A stretch of DNA of 64,000 nucleotides from Adiantum capillus-veneris (Eukaryota; Streptophyta; Polypodiopsida; Polypodiales; Pteridaceae), in the NCBI GenBank assembly GCA_014529385.2, contig CM043966.1, positions 43,035,037 through 43,099,036 of the forward strand. The letters are read 5' to 3'. The position numbers and the translations under genes are program-made. This document shows, piece by piece, positions 48,550-60,029 of this stretch (position 1 is the stretch's first letter; the number at the start of each line of letters is the position of its first letter). The notes beneath the pieces were generated by a model. The model was given only the letters and a program-made list of their open reading frames with translations, did not search any database and had not been told where the DNA came from.

Positions 48550-50355
48550 GGAATGGCTGGCAGAAGCTTAGGACATTACAAATGGCGAAAAAGCGAAAAA
48601 AATGTGAAGTATGTAGAAGCATACAAAGTGGTAATTGCGAGCTAACTATCGTTTGCGGAAAGAGGAAAACTATTGAGAAATTAGGAGGCAGGGGGTAGGC
48701 TTCAAGGTGGTGAAACTTTCTCGGAAAACGTAGCCAAAGATAGGGTAATTTCATATGGTAATAGCAAGGCTCCTCAGGGATTAAGCCGTGTGCAAGTACC
48801 CATGAGTTATGACCGTAGGTCCTGTGCAACGACTGTGAGTTATGGTAAGCCCTGTGCAAGGGCTATACGCCTACTGTCTTGCCTCCTTAGGCTTGAGCTT
48901 CAGAGCATGTAAGATGGAATTGTCGAAGACTATATCCGAGCCATGGACAAAGCACAAGTTTGTTTGGCCTGCGTAGTTGAGCAGCTTACAAAGTTGAACT
49001 GGCGAAGCTTCCACAGGTGAAGGCAAATTTTGTAAAGCTTCAACAGGTGACACTAGGCCATGATGTAGAATTAGAGTACGCAAATGATGCTGGCCTACAA
49101 AATAGAGTAGGTGATGCCGTTTGAGTGGAGTTTGAGCAGGTGCAACATGCGGGCAGGCCGTGCAGCGACCAAAGTTAGAGTAGATGCAACGTGTGAAGTG
49201 TAGCAGGTGCAATGAGAAAAGTTTGAGCAGGTGCAACATGCAAAGTATAGCAGGTGCAACGAGCAAAGTTGAGTCGCTTATGAAGTAGATCTTGCGAATC
49301 TTCAGTAGGTGAAGTTGAACTTCTGCACCTTCAGCAAAAGTCGCTCCCACAATGTAGAGATTAAGCATGCAGGTGACGCAGGCCCGTGAAATAGTGTAAG
49401 TAATGCCGTCCGTGGAAGTAGAGTCTGAGCAAGTGTAGACGCTAGCCTGCGAAGGAGCGTAGGTGACGCCGTACTGCAAAGTTGAGTAGAAGCCTCAGGC
49501 GGCGAACGGATGCTTCAGCTGGTGGCCCGTGATGACAGATCCCTTAACTACGAAAAGCTGAGTAGAAGCCTCATGCGGCAAATAGATGCTTCAGCTGGTG
49601 GCCCATGATAACGCCTCCCTTAACTGCAGCAAGCTTGAGCCAAAATCTCACAGAGAACTTAAGGGAGAGTACGTTGTTGCTTGACACATTTAGCATGCCA
49701 TGTTGTAAAAATGTAAGGCTTAAAACAAGGCAGCGTTTGAACTAAAGCAAGGGGAAGTAAAGCAGGTACGTGTACTGCATGATGCAGGGTTAAGGGAGGT
49801 CAAGAGCTAATCACCAAAATAATGACTGAGGAGAGAAGGCAAGCAAATAAAAAGGAGCAATGGCAAGTAGAAGCAGTAAGTTTGAAGAAGTGGAAGGAAA
49901 CAAAAACAGGCAAGTGATGGCGGAGGCCCGCAACACAGGGGAGGGGGAAGCTATGGTGGAGGTGATGAGCAGACCAAGGCAGGGAGAAACGCGGGTAAGT
50001 GGGGAAATTGGAGGAAGGACAAGGCAAAAGAGAGAAACACATACCAAAGTCCTTTCTAAGAAAGGTTAGAAAGAAGAAGGTTATAAACAATAACACTCAA
50101 GGCTTTAAAGGAAACTAAGGCAAAACAAATTATACCAAGGCATCTCACTAAGATAAAGCAAAGATAAGGAAAATTCATCTTGCAAAAAAGGGACGGAGGG
50201 GAGTGGAGAAGGCAAGGGAAGGGTAAACATAAGGAGAATTCATCTTGTGAAAAAGGGACAGAGAGGAGTGGATAAGGTGAGGGAAGGGTAAACATCCGAC
50301 GGTAAGTGCTACGCTATAACATCTACGATAGAAATGCCTTGAAACTAATGTATTT
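48550..50355. other. Spacer between Penelope-like copies
   Basis: No recognised gene. It contains a degenerate short tandem array near 49135-49270 (unit like gcaggtgcaac followed by aaagt). A 76-bp tandem duplication spans 49484-49635 (gagtagaagcctca...). Another, with a 65-bp period, spans 50166-50295 (aaggaaaattcatcttg...). ORFs on the minus strand here are long only because of composition. Confidence 0.5.
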
Positions 50356-50359
50356 ATGA

Positions 50360-50800
50360 ACTTAAAGCGAGCGAATCTTACTGAAAAAAGGGAAAATTGG
50401 TGATAAGGGATAAGAAAGGGGTACGACAGGAAAAAAATGACAACAAATTAACACTAAACGCATTTTGCTATTTAAAGCTCATCAATAGTGTTAATTTTTG
50501 TACAAGGATTGGGGGCTTATAAATAGGGGTTGGGGGTTTCAAACCCAAGGTGGGTACAAAGGTGAGGATTAAGAAGAGGATAGAAGTTTTATTGGTACAT
50601 AAAAGTAAATGCAGGTATCTTTTGGTACGGAGAAGTAAATAATGGCAACTTTTGGTACAAAGTGCACCATTAGGGGGGTAACATCAAGATAAGAGAGGCT
50701 TGGAAGGATCAAGGCAAAAAAAGTTTTTGGGGGGAGAATCAATTTATAGAGAGACACAAAAAGAGAAAAATGGACAAAATACATAAAACCGGTATAGTCA
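50360..50800 (-). mobile_element. Penelope-like 3' fragment, copy B
   Basis: Matches the 3' tail of copy A (about 44565-45005), including acaaggattgggggctt, ggtttcaaacccaaggtggg and gcaccattaggggggtaac. It stops at gtcacaaa, where a CA run and block X copy 2 begin. Confidence 0.8.

Positions 50801-50801
<1 letters not shown>

Positions 50802-50832
<31 letters not shown>
50802..50832. repeat. (CA)n microsatellite
   Basis: About 15 CA units at the junction between Penelope-like fragment B and block X copy 2. Confidence 0.95.
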
Positions 50833-50834
<2 letters not shown>

Positions 50835-51238
50835 CAGTCACTCATCTTCTTTGATTTCATTGTAAAGTTTGCATAACCTTCTAATCTTTGAAATAATAGA
50901 TATTAAACACCACTTTTCCTTCATAACAACCTTCTTTGTTATATCTTGTAGGTAGGCTCTTCAAATACATGCTTATTGGAGGTGGGTAGTCTAATCATTA
51001 TGTATACTTTAGCATTGTTTACTCCAAGTTAGATGAAAATACTTGCAAATTTGTACAAAATATACTTAGAAAGCTTGTTTATTATACAAGTTGCAAATGT
51101 AAGAGCAGGTCTCTAAACCGTCATGGTACAAGGTGACCTCTTACTATGTTAATTGAATGATGGTCTTTGACAATGGCTCAAGGTGTTGGCATAACATGAC
51201 TGACTTTTGGTGGCACAAAGCTTTTCTAAAAAAAATGT

Positions 51239-51636
51239 ATTGTATAATTCAATGCAACTCCCACCACAACAACCATTATACTAACATGGAGGGATCCTTA
51301 ACAAGGAAATAATAAAGCTTTCCCTAAGAAAAACATTCTTTCCTAAGAAGGAGCACCCCCACCAAAGGTAGTTTTATGTAATAGGTTACAATGAATACAC
51401 TATGTCATGGAATGGATGCAATAACTATGACTACATTGTATAATTCAATGCAATTCCCACCACAACAACCATTATACTAGCATGGCAGGATCCTTAACAA
51501 GGAAATTATAAAGCTTTTCTTGAGAAAAACATTCTTTCCTAAGAAGGAACACCCCACCAGACATAGTTTTATGTAATAGGTTACAATGAATACACTATGT
51601 CATAGAATGGATGCAATTACTATGACTATATTGTCC
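51239..51636. repeat. 197-bp tandem duplication within block X copy 2
   Basis: The segment ttgtataattcaatgcaa through atggatgcaat(a/t)actatgac appears at 51239 and 51436. Copy 1 of block X has it once (from about 42613). Confidence 0.85.
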
Positions 51637-52441
51637 CTTGCATAATCTTCATGACCATATCTTGATCAAGATTAATAAGAATCAATTTGGACTCTATTGT
51701 CTTTGTTATTGTGCAAGAGCACCCTATCTCTACCACATTTTGAGTTTGACAGTATAACCTAAACTAGATTTGTAACATTTTAAATATAAATTGCTTCTTA
51801 CTTCGTCTATTTTGTACACAAAAAGGTATAATAAATTATAGTCCACTCTTTAAATGATATCTAAGGAGTAAACCTTGGCATAATTTCCACCATGCACTTG
51901 TGCCATCCAAAACTTAGCATATATTAGTATAATTATGTTTCTTGATTATAGATCAAGGAGAATTTCCTTGTGTTAAAGAAGAATTTCCTTGTGTTGGTAC
52001 TTGATTCCTTCTTAGAGAGCAAGAGAGAGAGATTTACAAGTTGGTTTTTATATTGTAGTCTCTTGCAAGTTGATGGACAAACAAGATTGAGATTTGGAAC
52101 ATATGAAGATAAAATGAATTAAAAGCTTTAATCAACTAGTATTATTGAAAGTAACCTTGAGGTGAAGCTCTACCCAATTATGTACTCTTTGAAAACAAGA
52201 AAGAAAAAACTTGTGCTATAATAAGGTAAGATTCAATATTTTGTTAAGTAATCCCTAAATTTATCACTCTTGGGTGTTTCCAAAGACCTTAGGGGTGACT
52301 TGAAGTATCCCAATCTTGTGTATGCTGTATTTTCAAGCTCTTCTAGCATAGACTCCTTGAGGTATGCTTTTCAAATGGTCTTCATAATCACGACTCTGGC
52401 TTCAAGTGCTCATTGATCTTGTCCATGAATTCTAGAAAAAA

Positions 52442-52598
52442 AGGGCCCTAGGGCCATACTATGTCCCTAGGAGCACTCAAAAAGAGAGTCCACAAGGGAG
52501 CGCCATTTGGCCAAACAGGGGATTCTATTTGGCAGTTTTGTATGCCCTTGTGGCCACTCTAGTTGAGGGTCCCTAGGGCCCTAGCATGGTCTTAGGAC
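52442..52598. mobile_element. Foldback element a2
   Basis: Counterpart of 43522-43676. Inverted agggccctagggcca and ccctagggccctagcatgg ends; imperfect stem. Confidence 0.65.
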
Positions 52599-52772
52599 CC
52601 TTTTTTTAAATCCAAAAACTTGGCTCCCATATCTACCATGAAATTGTAACTTGTGGAAAAGAAGATTTTTTTTTTTTGTTGCTATATTGTAATCTCTTAC
52701 AAGTTGGTGAATGGTTCTTAACTTGATTCATGGTGGTTAAAGAATAATTTTTTGTGCTAGATAAGAAAAGAT

Positions 52773-52916
52773 GTCCTAGGACTATGCTAGGGCCCTAGGG
52801 ACCCTCAAAAAGAGTGGCCACGCAAAAATTGTCAAATAGGGGTTCTTGTTTGGCAATTTTGCGGGCCCTTGTGGCCACTCTTTTTTAGGGTCCCTAGGGC
52901 CCTAGCATGGTCCTAG
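52773..52916. mobile_element. Foldback element b2
   Basis: Counterpart of 43855-44004, with the same cctaggac and tcctag ends. It lacks a few bases after gtggcca in the left arm, so the stem is less perfect. Confidence 0.7.
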
Positions 52917-52966
52917 TGTCAAAATCAACGATGCCAAAGCGTAGAGACCAAGGGGGGGGGGGGGGG

Positions 52967-53005
<39 letters not shown>

Positions 53006-53280
53006 TCCTAAACCAATCAACCTTGGTAATGAATAACTGAATGTGTATACAATGGAGACAAGGGGTTGCTTACATAGCAATTCCAATAAATTTCCCTACC
53101 CAATATTTTGACAAGTAAGTAAAATAAATACCTAAAAGCCAAACCAAATAATGGGATCACATTGGGTGGTTCATTTGAGATGCCTTAACTTTAACACCCT
53201 CTCTGCAGTTCATAGTGGACATGAATAGTGAGGCCAAGTCGATGAGGAAGCTATCATGGACACCCCAAAAAGTGGCCACC

Positions 53281-54262
53281 CTATCAGGTACAAAGGTGAG
53301 GATTAAGATGAGGAGAGAAGCTTTATCGGTACATAAAAGTAAATGCAGATATCTTTTGGTAAGGAGAAGTAAATAATGGAAACTTTTGGTACGATGTGCA
53401 CCATGAGGGGGGTAACATCAAGATAAGAGAGGCTTGGAAGGATCAAGGCAAAAAAACTTTATGGGGGGAGAATCAATTTATAGAGAGGCAAAAAAAGAGA
53501 AAAAAAGGACAAGATACAAAAAATCGGTATTGTCACAAAAATTGGGGGGGGGGGGGGGGGGGGGGAGAATGGAGACATTTTATCTAGGAGGGGTGTGAGA
53601 ATTGGAGGTAAGCATCTTCCTGATATTGGGCGCATTTAGCCAACAAATAAGGGGTTTGAGGAGGTGGGATAGTTCTCGCGTGGTGCTAAGTTGAAGAGTG
53701 AGAGGCTTGATCGAGGCAGGAGAGAGATTAAGGTTGCGTGTAAAGGGTGAAAAGAGAATTTTTACTCCAAAAGGGGGTCTTTTGATTTGAGTTTCTTCAT
53801 AAGGAGAGAGTTTGTGTCATTGTAGAAAATAAGGGAGAAACAGTTATGGAGAAGATCTTGTGGGTAGCCCCTTGCTCTAAGTCTATGGAAAAAATGGGCA
53901 CGAATTGTAAGTAACCCATCCAAGGAGCTCTCTTTAATGACATATCTTTCCAGTTCCAAAATGATAAAAGTGAATTTTTTGTGGTGGGGGCCAAGATTGC
54001 CAAGGAATGTAGTTGTAGGAGTTAAGACTTTTTTGAAATCAGTGAGAATCGAATCCTTGAATGAGAAAAGGAGGGCCCTTTGAAGAAATGAATGTCAAGG
54101 ATGGAAGCTTCTATGGAAGAAAGGACTGGAGAAATTTTGATATGGTTCTGGAGTGGTGACCTGTAAAGCTTGAGGATTTTTTCAAGATCAATAAAGAAAC
54201 CTTGCCAAATGCCAAAGGCATCGTTGATGTATTTTTTAAATAGGGGAGAGAGGGATGGCAAG
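53281..54262 (-). mobile_element. Penelope-like copy C, 3' half
   Basis: Minus-strand sequence homologous to copy A from about 44760 to 45680. It keeps ILDIHFFKG near 54100 and RAPWMGYLQFVPIF near 53910. The catalytic box is YINDAF near 54220, where the first Asp of YIDD has become Asn. A long poly-G run lies at 53547-53566. The coding trace stops at 54262, where CACTA 2 is inserted, and continues at 61992. Confidence 0.8.
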
Positions 54263-54274
54263 CACTACAAGAGG
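54263..54274 (+). repeat. Left terminal inverted repeat of CACTA 2
   Basis: CACTACAAGAGG, an exact inverse of 61980-61991. Confidence 0.95.
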
Positions 54275-54289
54275 CTCTTCACATTAGCG

Positions 54290-54418
54290 ACGCTCACACA
54301 GCGACGCTCAAAAAAAAAATTCCCGGCGTCGCTATGAGCGTCGCTATAAGCGTCGCTATGAGCGTCGCAAATTTACAAAGAAATTTGCGACGCTCATAGC
54401 GACGCTCATAGCGACGCC
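54290..54418. promoter_or_regulatory. Left subterminal repeat array and hairpin, CACTA 2
   Basis: Repeated GCGTCGCTAT(G/A)A and its complement form a foldback. The left arm is 54325-54374, the loop is acaaag (54375-54380) and the right arm is 54381-54418; the left arm has one extra 12-bp unit. In En/Spm-type elements, subterminal motif arrays bind the second element protein. Confidence 0.8.
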
Positions 54419-54518
54419 AGCTGGGGTAAAAAAAATAACCGAGCGCGCCCAAAAACTCAGATCTCAGATCTGAGTTTTTCGGCGCCCTCAAGCAAAGAGC
54501 AGGTAACGCTCTCCCTCA

Positions 54519-54522
<4 letters not shown>

Positions 54523-54564
<42 letters not shown>

Positions 54565-54565
54565 C

Positions 54566-54615
<50 letters not shown>

Positions 54616-54735
54616 AGAGGAAGGAGAGCCAGGTATGCTCCTTCCCTCTCCTCATTCTCATGTTCCCTTCCCCTCTTTCTCTCTCCCTCGCTCTCTCTCT
54701 CTCACACACACACATACACACACACATATAGTGTT

Positions 54736-54783
<48 letters not shown>

Positions 54784-54784
54784 T
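54523..54784. repeat. TC, CA and GA microsatellites inside CACTA 2
   Basis: TC at 54523-54560, CA at 54571-54611 and GA at 54739-54784. This block sits in the same place relative to the leader as the SSR block of CACTA 1. Confidence 0.9.
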
Positions 54785-54803
54785 GCAAAAACGCACACAC
54801 ATA

Positions 54804-55000
54804 CATAAACAAAGAATGCACACACACATTGAGAGAGAAAAAGAGAGAGAGAGCATGCATAAACAAAAAACGCACGCATTGAGAGAGGAAAAGAGAGAGA
54901 GAACATGCATAAACAAAAAACGCACACATTGAGAGAGGAAAAGAGAAAGAAAACATGCATACGATCCAAAAAAACGCACACACATTGAGAGAGAAAGAAA
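54804..55000. repeat. 50-bp tandem repeat, about four units
   Basis: Units of the form catgcataaacaaaaaacgc, then attgagagaggaaaagagag, start at 54854, 54904 and 54954. A more degenerate unit precedes them. Confidence 0.85.
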
Positions 55001-55009
55001 GAGAAACTA

Positions 55010-55265
55010 AGGGAGCGTCGTAGGAAACTAATTAAAATTAAAAGACCTAAAGATCTAGCCAACGAGGAGTTGAACTGAAGACCTATTATTCAAGAGAGAA
55101 ATGGCATAATCAATCTATCATACTTGGCATGGGTGATAGAAAGGTTATACCATTTATCTCTTTTTATTGGCACACACATCCACACACGCGCACACACACA
55201 GGAAGAAGAGAGTTATAACGTCGTAGGAAACTATCTTAAAAGACGTTAAAGATTAGGTTATATGT
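55010..55265 (-). repeat. SINE-like repeat, 1.5 copies, inside CACTA 2
   Basis: Same module as 32945-33225: a tRNA-like head, a CA-rich spacer, then a second partial copy starting cgtcgtaggaaactatc. Its presence inside the CACTA leader means it inserted there or was captured. Confidence 0.55.
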
Positions 55266-55860
55266 AGACTTACATTAAATTAGATTTAGGTTTATTTTTA
55301 ACTAGATTTACGTTTATTTAAGCTAGATTTAGATTTATGTTATATTAGATTAGATGCGGGTCTCCATAGACTGCGATGCCTGCATGAAGCGGGTGAAGAA
55401 AGCCCTCAATGGAATATAGGGTATTGCTGCCTTCACTCATAGTGGGCTCCGTCGATCCAAAAGTACTAGTGAAATGTCTTCAGAAGATAGGGAAGAAGGT
55501 GGATCTTCAGGGCGGCAAGAGTCACTACATCCCCGACACAATGACCATCTAGACAACCTCTAGTCATTAGACTTACGTTAAATTAGATTTAGCTTTATTT
55601 TTAGTTAGATTTACGTTTATTTAGATTTACGCTTATTTACGTTAGATCGAGTCCACGCAAGAATTACTTACGGTTTAGGGTTTAGAGTTAGACGAACAGT
55701 GAAAAGATCTACTGTGAAAAGATGTTAAGATGAAGTGAAGTGCTACAGCTAGAGAAGAGGCAAAGGGATTTTGTCCACTACATGCAGTATCATGTAGACG
55801 TGGGTGTCTAGATTTCTTGTACCCACAAATATAGGTATTGACCAATAAAGACGAGATTAT
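55266..55860 (+). other. Leader region of CACTA 2
   Basis: No ORF of note. Short repeated strings (tagatttag, tttacgttta) make it low complexity around 55260-55340 and 55560-55640. From about 55740 onward it is homologous to 21390-21580 in CACTA 1, including a ttgaccaataaa motif. Promoter function is plausible but unproven. Confidence 0.5.
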
Positions 55861-55871
55861 AACCCGGTGGT

Positions 55872-55915
55872 TCTGATCTCCGTGCACCTCTAGACCGAGG
55901 TGTGCGGGGATTGGA
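55872..55915 (+). promoter_or_regulatory. Leader hairpin upstream of TNP2, CACTA 2
   Basis: The loop is TAGACC (55891-55896). The right arm begins GAGGTGTGCGGGGAT. The stem is 19 pairs if G-U is allowed. The outermost pair is T-A, where CACTA 1 has C-G. Confidence 0.65.
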
Positions 55916-55936
55916 CATGACTAGAGAATGTGAGGT

Positions 55937-55963
55937 AAAGAGAGAGAGAGAGAGAGAGAGAGA
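55937..55963. repeat. (GA)n microsatellite
   Basis: About 13 GA units between the leader hairpin and the TNP2 start. Confidence 0.95.
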
Positions 55964-56028
55964 TAAGACGAAGAATGCCAATAGAATATTAAATTTGTTG
56001 TCTAGGTTATAAGTTTTTTATCCTCATT

Positions 56029-59000
56029 ATGAGTAGCGACGAGGATGTGGGACCGTCCAACCGAAACACCTATCTCTCAACGAGGGTCTTATGTCCTTGT
56101 AATCAATGCAAGCATGCTGTGCGACGGACAAGACGTGTTTCTTTGCAGCACGTTCGTGAATTTGGCGAGTTCGATCCATCTATTATAGATCGAGTTGTTG
56201 CCAATTATAACTCGTCGGACTCTGACGCTGGCCAACAAGCAGCAATCTTGCAACCCAATAGACGTATTCGCAGGCGCTTTGGTCAAGCAGCATATGTGAG
56301 GCCACAAGATGTAGCCTCTGACAGCTCGGGGGATGATCATGCAGAGCACATTCCCAACGAGGCAATGTTTGAGCCCGAGATTGATGAAATGATCGAGACG
56401 ATCATGGATTCAGAAAGGCTTATCTATGATGATATGAAAAGTGAAGCCGATACATCATTGTATAATGGAGCACGTATGTCTAGATTGAAAGCACTCCTGG
56501 TTCTTCTCAACATGCAGGCAAAGTTTGGATGGAGTGACACTAGCGTCACAGCGCTTTTCAGGTGATCTATTACAATTAGTTTACTTTAATAGAACTCATG
56601 GTGTATAATGATCTGATAGATTTTTACACGACTGTATCATATTTTTATGTTGTGTAGATTGCTGAAAGAGCACATTCTACCAGCTGACAATGTGATGCCA
56701 GATTCCCGAGATGAAGCAAGAAAGATTTTGCGAAACTTGGGGATGGATTACAATTCTATCCACGCTTGTCCTAATGACTGCATTCTTTTCAGAGGGGAAT
56801 ACACAGACATGGAGAAGTGTCCGAAATGTGATTCCGAAAGATATCGAGTAGATCTCCACGGGACAAAAATTCCACAAAAGGTTTTGCGACATTTTCCTTT
56901 GCTTCCTCGCATCAAGCATTTCTTCGAATGTAAGTCCATGGCCGCCCTAGCATCATGGCATGAGGAGAATAAATCTTCGGATGGTGTGCTACGAATTCCT
57001 GCAGATTGCGCAGCCTGGAAACATATAGATGGAACATGGTCGGATTTTGCCAGGGAAGCTCGAAATTTGCGCTTAGGCCTGGCTATGGATGGCGTAAATC
57101 CATTTGGTCAAAGATCAACATCTTACAGTGTATGGCCCGTTGTCATCGTCAACTACAACATTCCCCCGTGGTTGACTACGAAGAAGGGGCACCTATGGCT
57201 AAGCTTGATTGTGCCAGGGCGATATAAAGTGGGGAATATGGATGTGTATCTTCGTCCACTATTGGAAGAGCTACAACAATTGTGGATTGGCATAGAGGTG
57301 GTGGATATGAGCCGACACACAGGACGACGGAATGCTTTGATCAGAGGTATTCTAATGTGGACCATGCATGACTATCCCGGGCTAACAGAATGCTCAGGTG
57401 ATCTATTGACACTCCTCTCTCAGACACTGTAAATCTTGTTTTTCCCCATAGTTGATCTATTATCATGTGTATACATGCAGGGCTTCAAACAAGCGGATAC
57501 AGAGCATGTGTCACATGTGGACCTAGACTGAATGCACGTAGGGCACCCTCACTGAAGAAGCAAATCTACGAAGGTCATCAAGCGTATCTTCCGGAGAATC
57601 ATGTGTTACGTGACGGCTTTTTGGGAAGAGAGCCACCAAGGATGTCTGCACAAGCATGGTTAGAGCAGAAGGAGATGTGCGATGACGGATTGCCTCCAGG
57701 GATGAAGAGACTATCTCTATGGTACGAGTTACCATACTGGCCTCGACTCGTGATCAATCACTTGCTCGATCCAATGCACATATTCAAGAATGTGGGTAAT
57801 CTACTATGGGACCATTTGACCGGCAAGAAAGATACTTTGGGAGCCAGAGTTGACCTTAGAAATGTGGATCGTATGGAGCAATATTGGCCGCAAACAGCGT
57901 TTGATGGATCGATAAAACTTCCTAAAGCACCATGGATTTTCACAGGAGCCCAAGAACGCAAAGTAAAAGAGGCCATTCGATCTTTGCGGACCCCCACTGG
58001 CGTAATGCACTCGCTCCGAACGTGTTTTACTAAAGAAGGAAAGCTTACCGGTTTGAAGTCACACGATTGGCATAAAATGTGTCAGGTACGTTCATAGTGG
58101 ACTTTAATATCATTGCATAAAATGTGGACTTTAATATCATTGCTGCACATACTTTACAGTTTATTTTACCGGTTGCCATTGAGGGATGTTTGTCTCTCGA
58201 CATCCGTAACACAATCTACAAACTTGCAAAGCTGGTGCAATGGATCTCACAAAAGGAGATCGACGTAGACTCCATACCATTCGCCAAACTAAATGCTGCG
58301 GAGCTTGTGTGCATGTTTGAGAAACATTTTCCTACTACAATGCTAACCATTCAGGTGCATCTTCTTATTCACATAGTTGATGAGGTGGAAATAGCTGGCA
58401 CAGTTCATTCCAGATGGATGTTCTTCTTAGAGCGTTTCATGAAAACGCTTAAGGGATATGTGCGTCAAAAGGCACGTCCGGAGGGTAGCATGGCAGAAGG
58501 TTGGTTGGTATCAGAGTCCCTAGTGTACATTGGAGAGTGGCTAGACGGATTTGATAAATCCCGGGACACGCTATGGCGAACCATAGATGATGAGCGCATA
58601 TCTGGGATTGTCATGTGCAATCTCGGTGTTGAGAAGAAGATGACGGAAGATCTAGAGGCTAAAATCAACCGATTTTGCATGCTTCACAATCCAGTGATGC
58701 AAAAGTGGATTTCACAATATGAGGATGCAAAGCAAGAGCGACAAAGGGCACGAATCGAGTGGAGACGGGGAAGACGACCACCGATGCACTATCCAGCGGT
58801 TCTGGAGAGCCTACCAACCTTCATGAGCTTAAGATGGTTGCACAACCAATTGAAAAGCGCACAACAATGCGGTGACGAAGTGACTGAAGAAGAGTGGGAG
58901 TACTCTCGGGGTTGCGCGACCAAGGTAAGTTTGCAATGTACGACTAGCAAGTGACTTTATTTATAAACGTTTGAACGGCCACTCATAATCTTTGTTCGTT

Positions 59001-59757
59001 GTAGTATAAGTCATACACAGCAGCATGGTGTAAAGGTCGACATTTTAGGGTGGAACGAATCGACAAAAAGCGTTTTACTCAAGATTGTGGAATCATGGCA
59101 AAATTTGAACAGTCTAGTCGACGACGTTCCTCTGATGCAGATCCCGTGGTGGCGGAACTCACTTACTTCGGCACGCTGCAAGAGATTTTGAGGATCGATT
59201 ACAGAGGATTTTTTGTCGACTTGTTCGACGTGCAATGGTTCAAGATAATCATGGAGGGTCGAAACGCTACTGTGCGTAGAGGAGAGTCTGGTTTTCTTGA
59301 GGTGGATTCTACTAAGAAATGGACTGACCTAAGAGACACTTTCGTACTACCCGAGCATTGTGAACAAGTAAGTATATAAATAGTTAACATCCCCCTTTTA
59401 CAAGTTATGTGCTTGAAAGCTCTCATGTAAGTTATGTGGCTCTGGCAGGTAGTATTTCATCCTACAAAGTCTACATCAAACTGGTGGTACGTCATAGAGT
59501 TAGCCCCTCGTAGTGCAAGGACGTATGAAGGCTACCATGTGCCAATCACAACGACATCAATGGAGGAGATCAGAGAAGATGCTCAATCAGAAGCCGCTGC
59601 GGTGGTGCCAGACGAGCATCAAGATGCTACTACTCTATATGGGGTGCATGCAGAGGAGCTACAAAATGAAACAGAGGATATGTGTTTAAACGGAGAGCTC
59701 TATATAGATATAGGAAGTTATGCTGAGTTATGCGAGGATGAGAGAGAGATCTCTTAA
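56029..59757 (+). CDS. CACTA TNP2-type transposase, intact, six exons
   Basis: Exons by splice sites and frame are 56029-56561, 56658-57397, 57481-58085, 58160-58924, 59005-59367 and 59449-59757. They total 3315 bp, or 1104 residues plus TAA. All introns are GT-AG, several with GTAAGT donors. Residues 1-60 carry a Transposase-associated-type Cys motif (CPCNQCKHA); an acidic region follows. The TNP2 core (Transposase_21 family) begins near residue 180. It shows NSIHACPNDCILF, KCPKCDSERY, KVLRHFPLLPRIKHFF, ARNLRLGLAMDGVNPFG, LWLSLIVPG and LLDPMHIFKN. A C-terminal domain includes RWMFFLERFMKTLKGYVR and AEGWLVSESLVYIGEW. The protein should act in the nucleus, cutting at the CACTA ends. Confidence 0.93.
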
Positions 59758-60029
59758 AGCCACAAATATTGTATTTGAACAATTTTGCTCCGTGCTGTAA
59801 AAGCTCTAGCTCTCTAAGTAGCTTCCATGGTGTGTAACGCTCTTTTCTACTCGCGCTCACATCTTTTGATTGAAAATTCTGAGTTTTCGACTTGCCTCTT
59901 CTACCACTCGATTCATTGCGTCATTGTATTTATATGCGTCATTACGTCATTGTATTTAATGGTCTTTGCGTCATTGTCTACTCTATTCATTCAATATTAA
60001 GTTTAAATATTCGTGTGTTTAATGCAGGT

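Larger units (their letters stand above)
50815..53278. repeat. Duplicated block X, copy 2
   Basis: Co-linear with 42165-44373. It differs by an internal tandem duplication of about 197 bp (51239-51636) and a poly-G plus GA run at 52951-53003. It also has insertions near 51835-51915. It is followed directly by Penelope-like copy C at a point about 380 bp into the copy A tail, so the X-Penelope junctions differ between the two copies. Confidence 0.85.
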
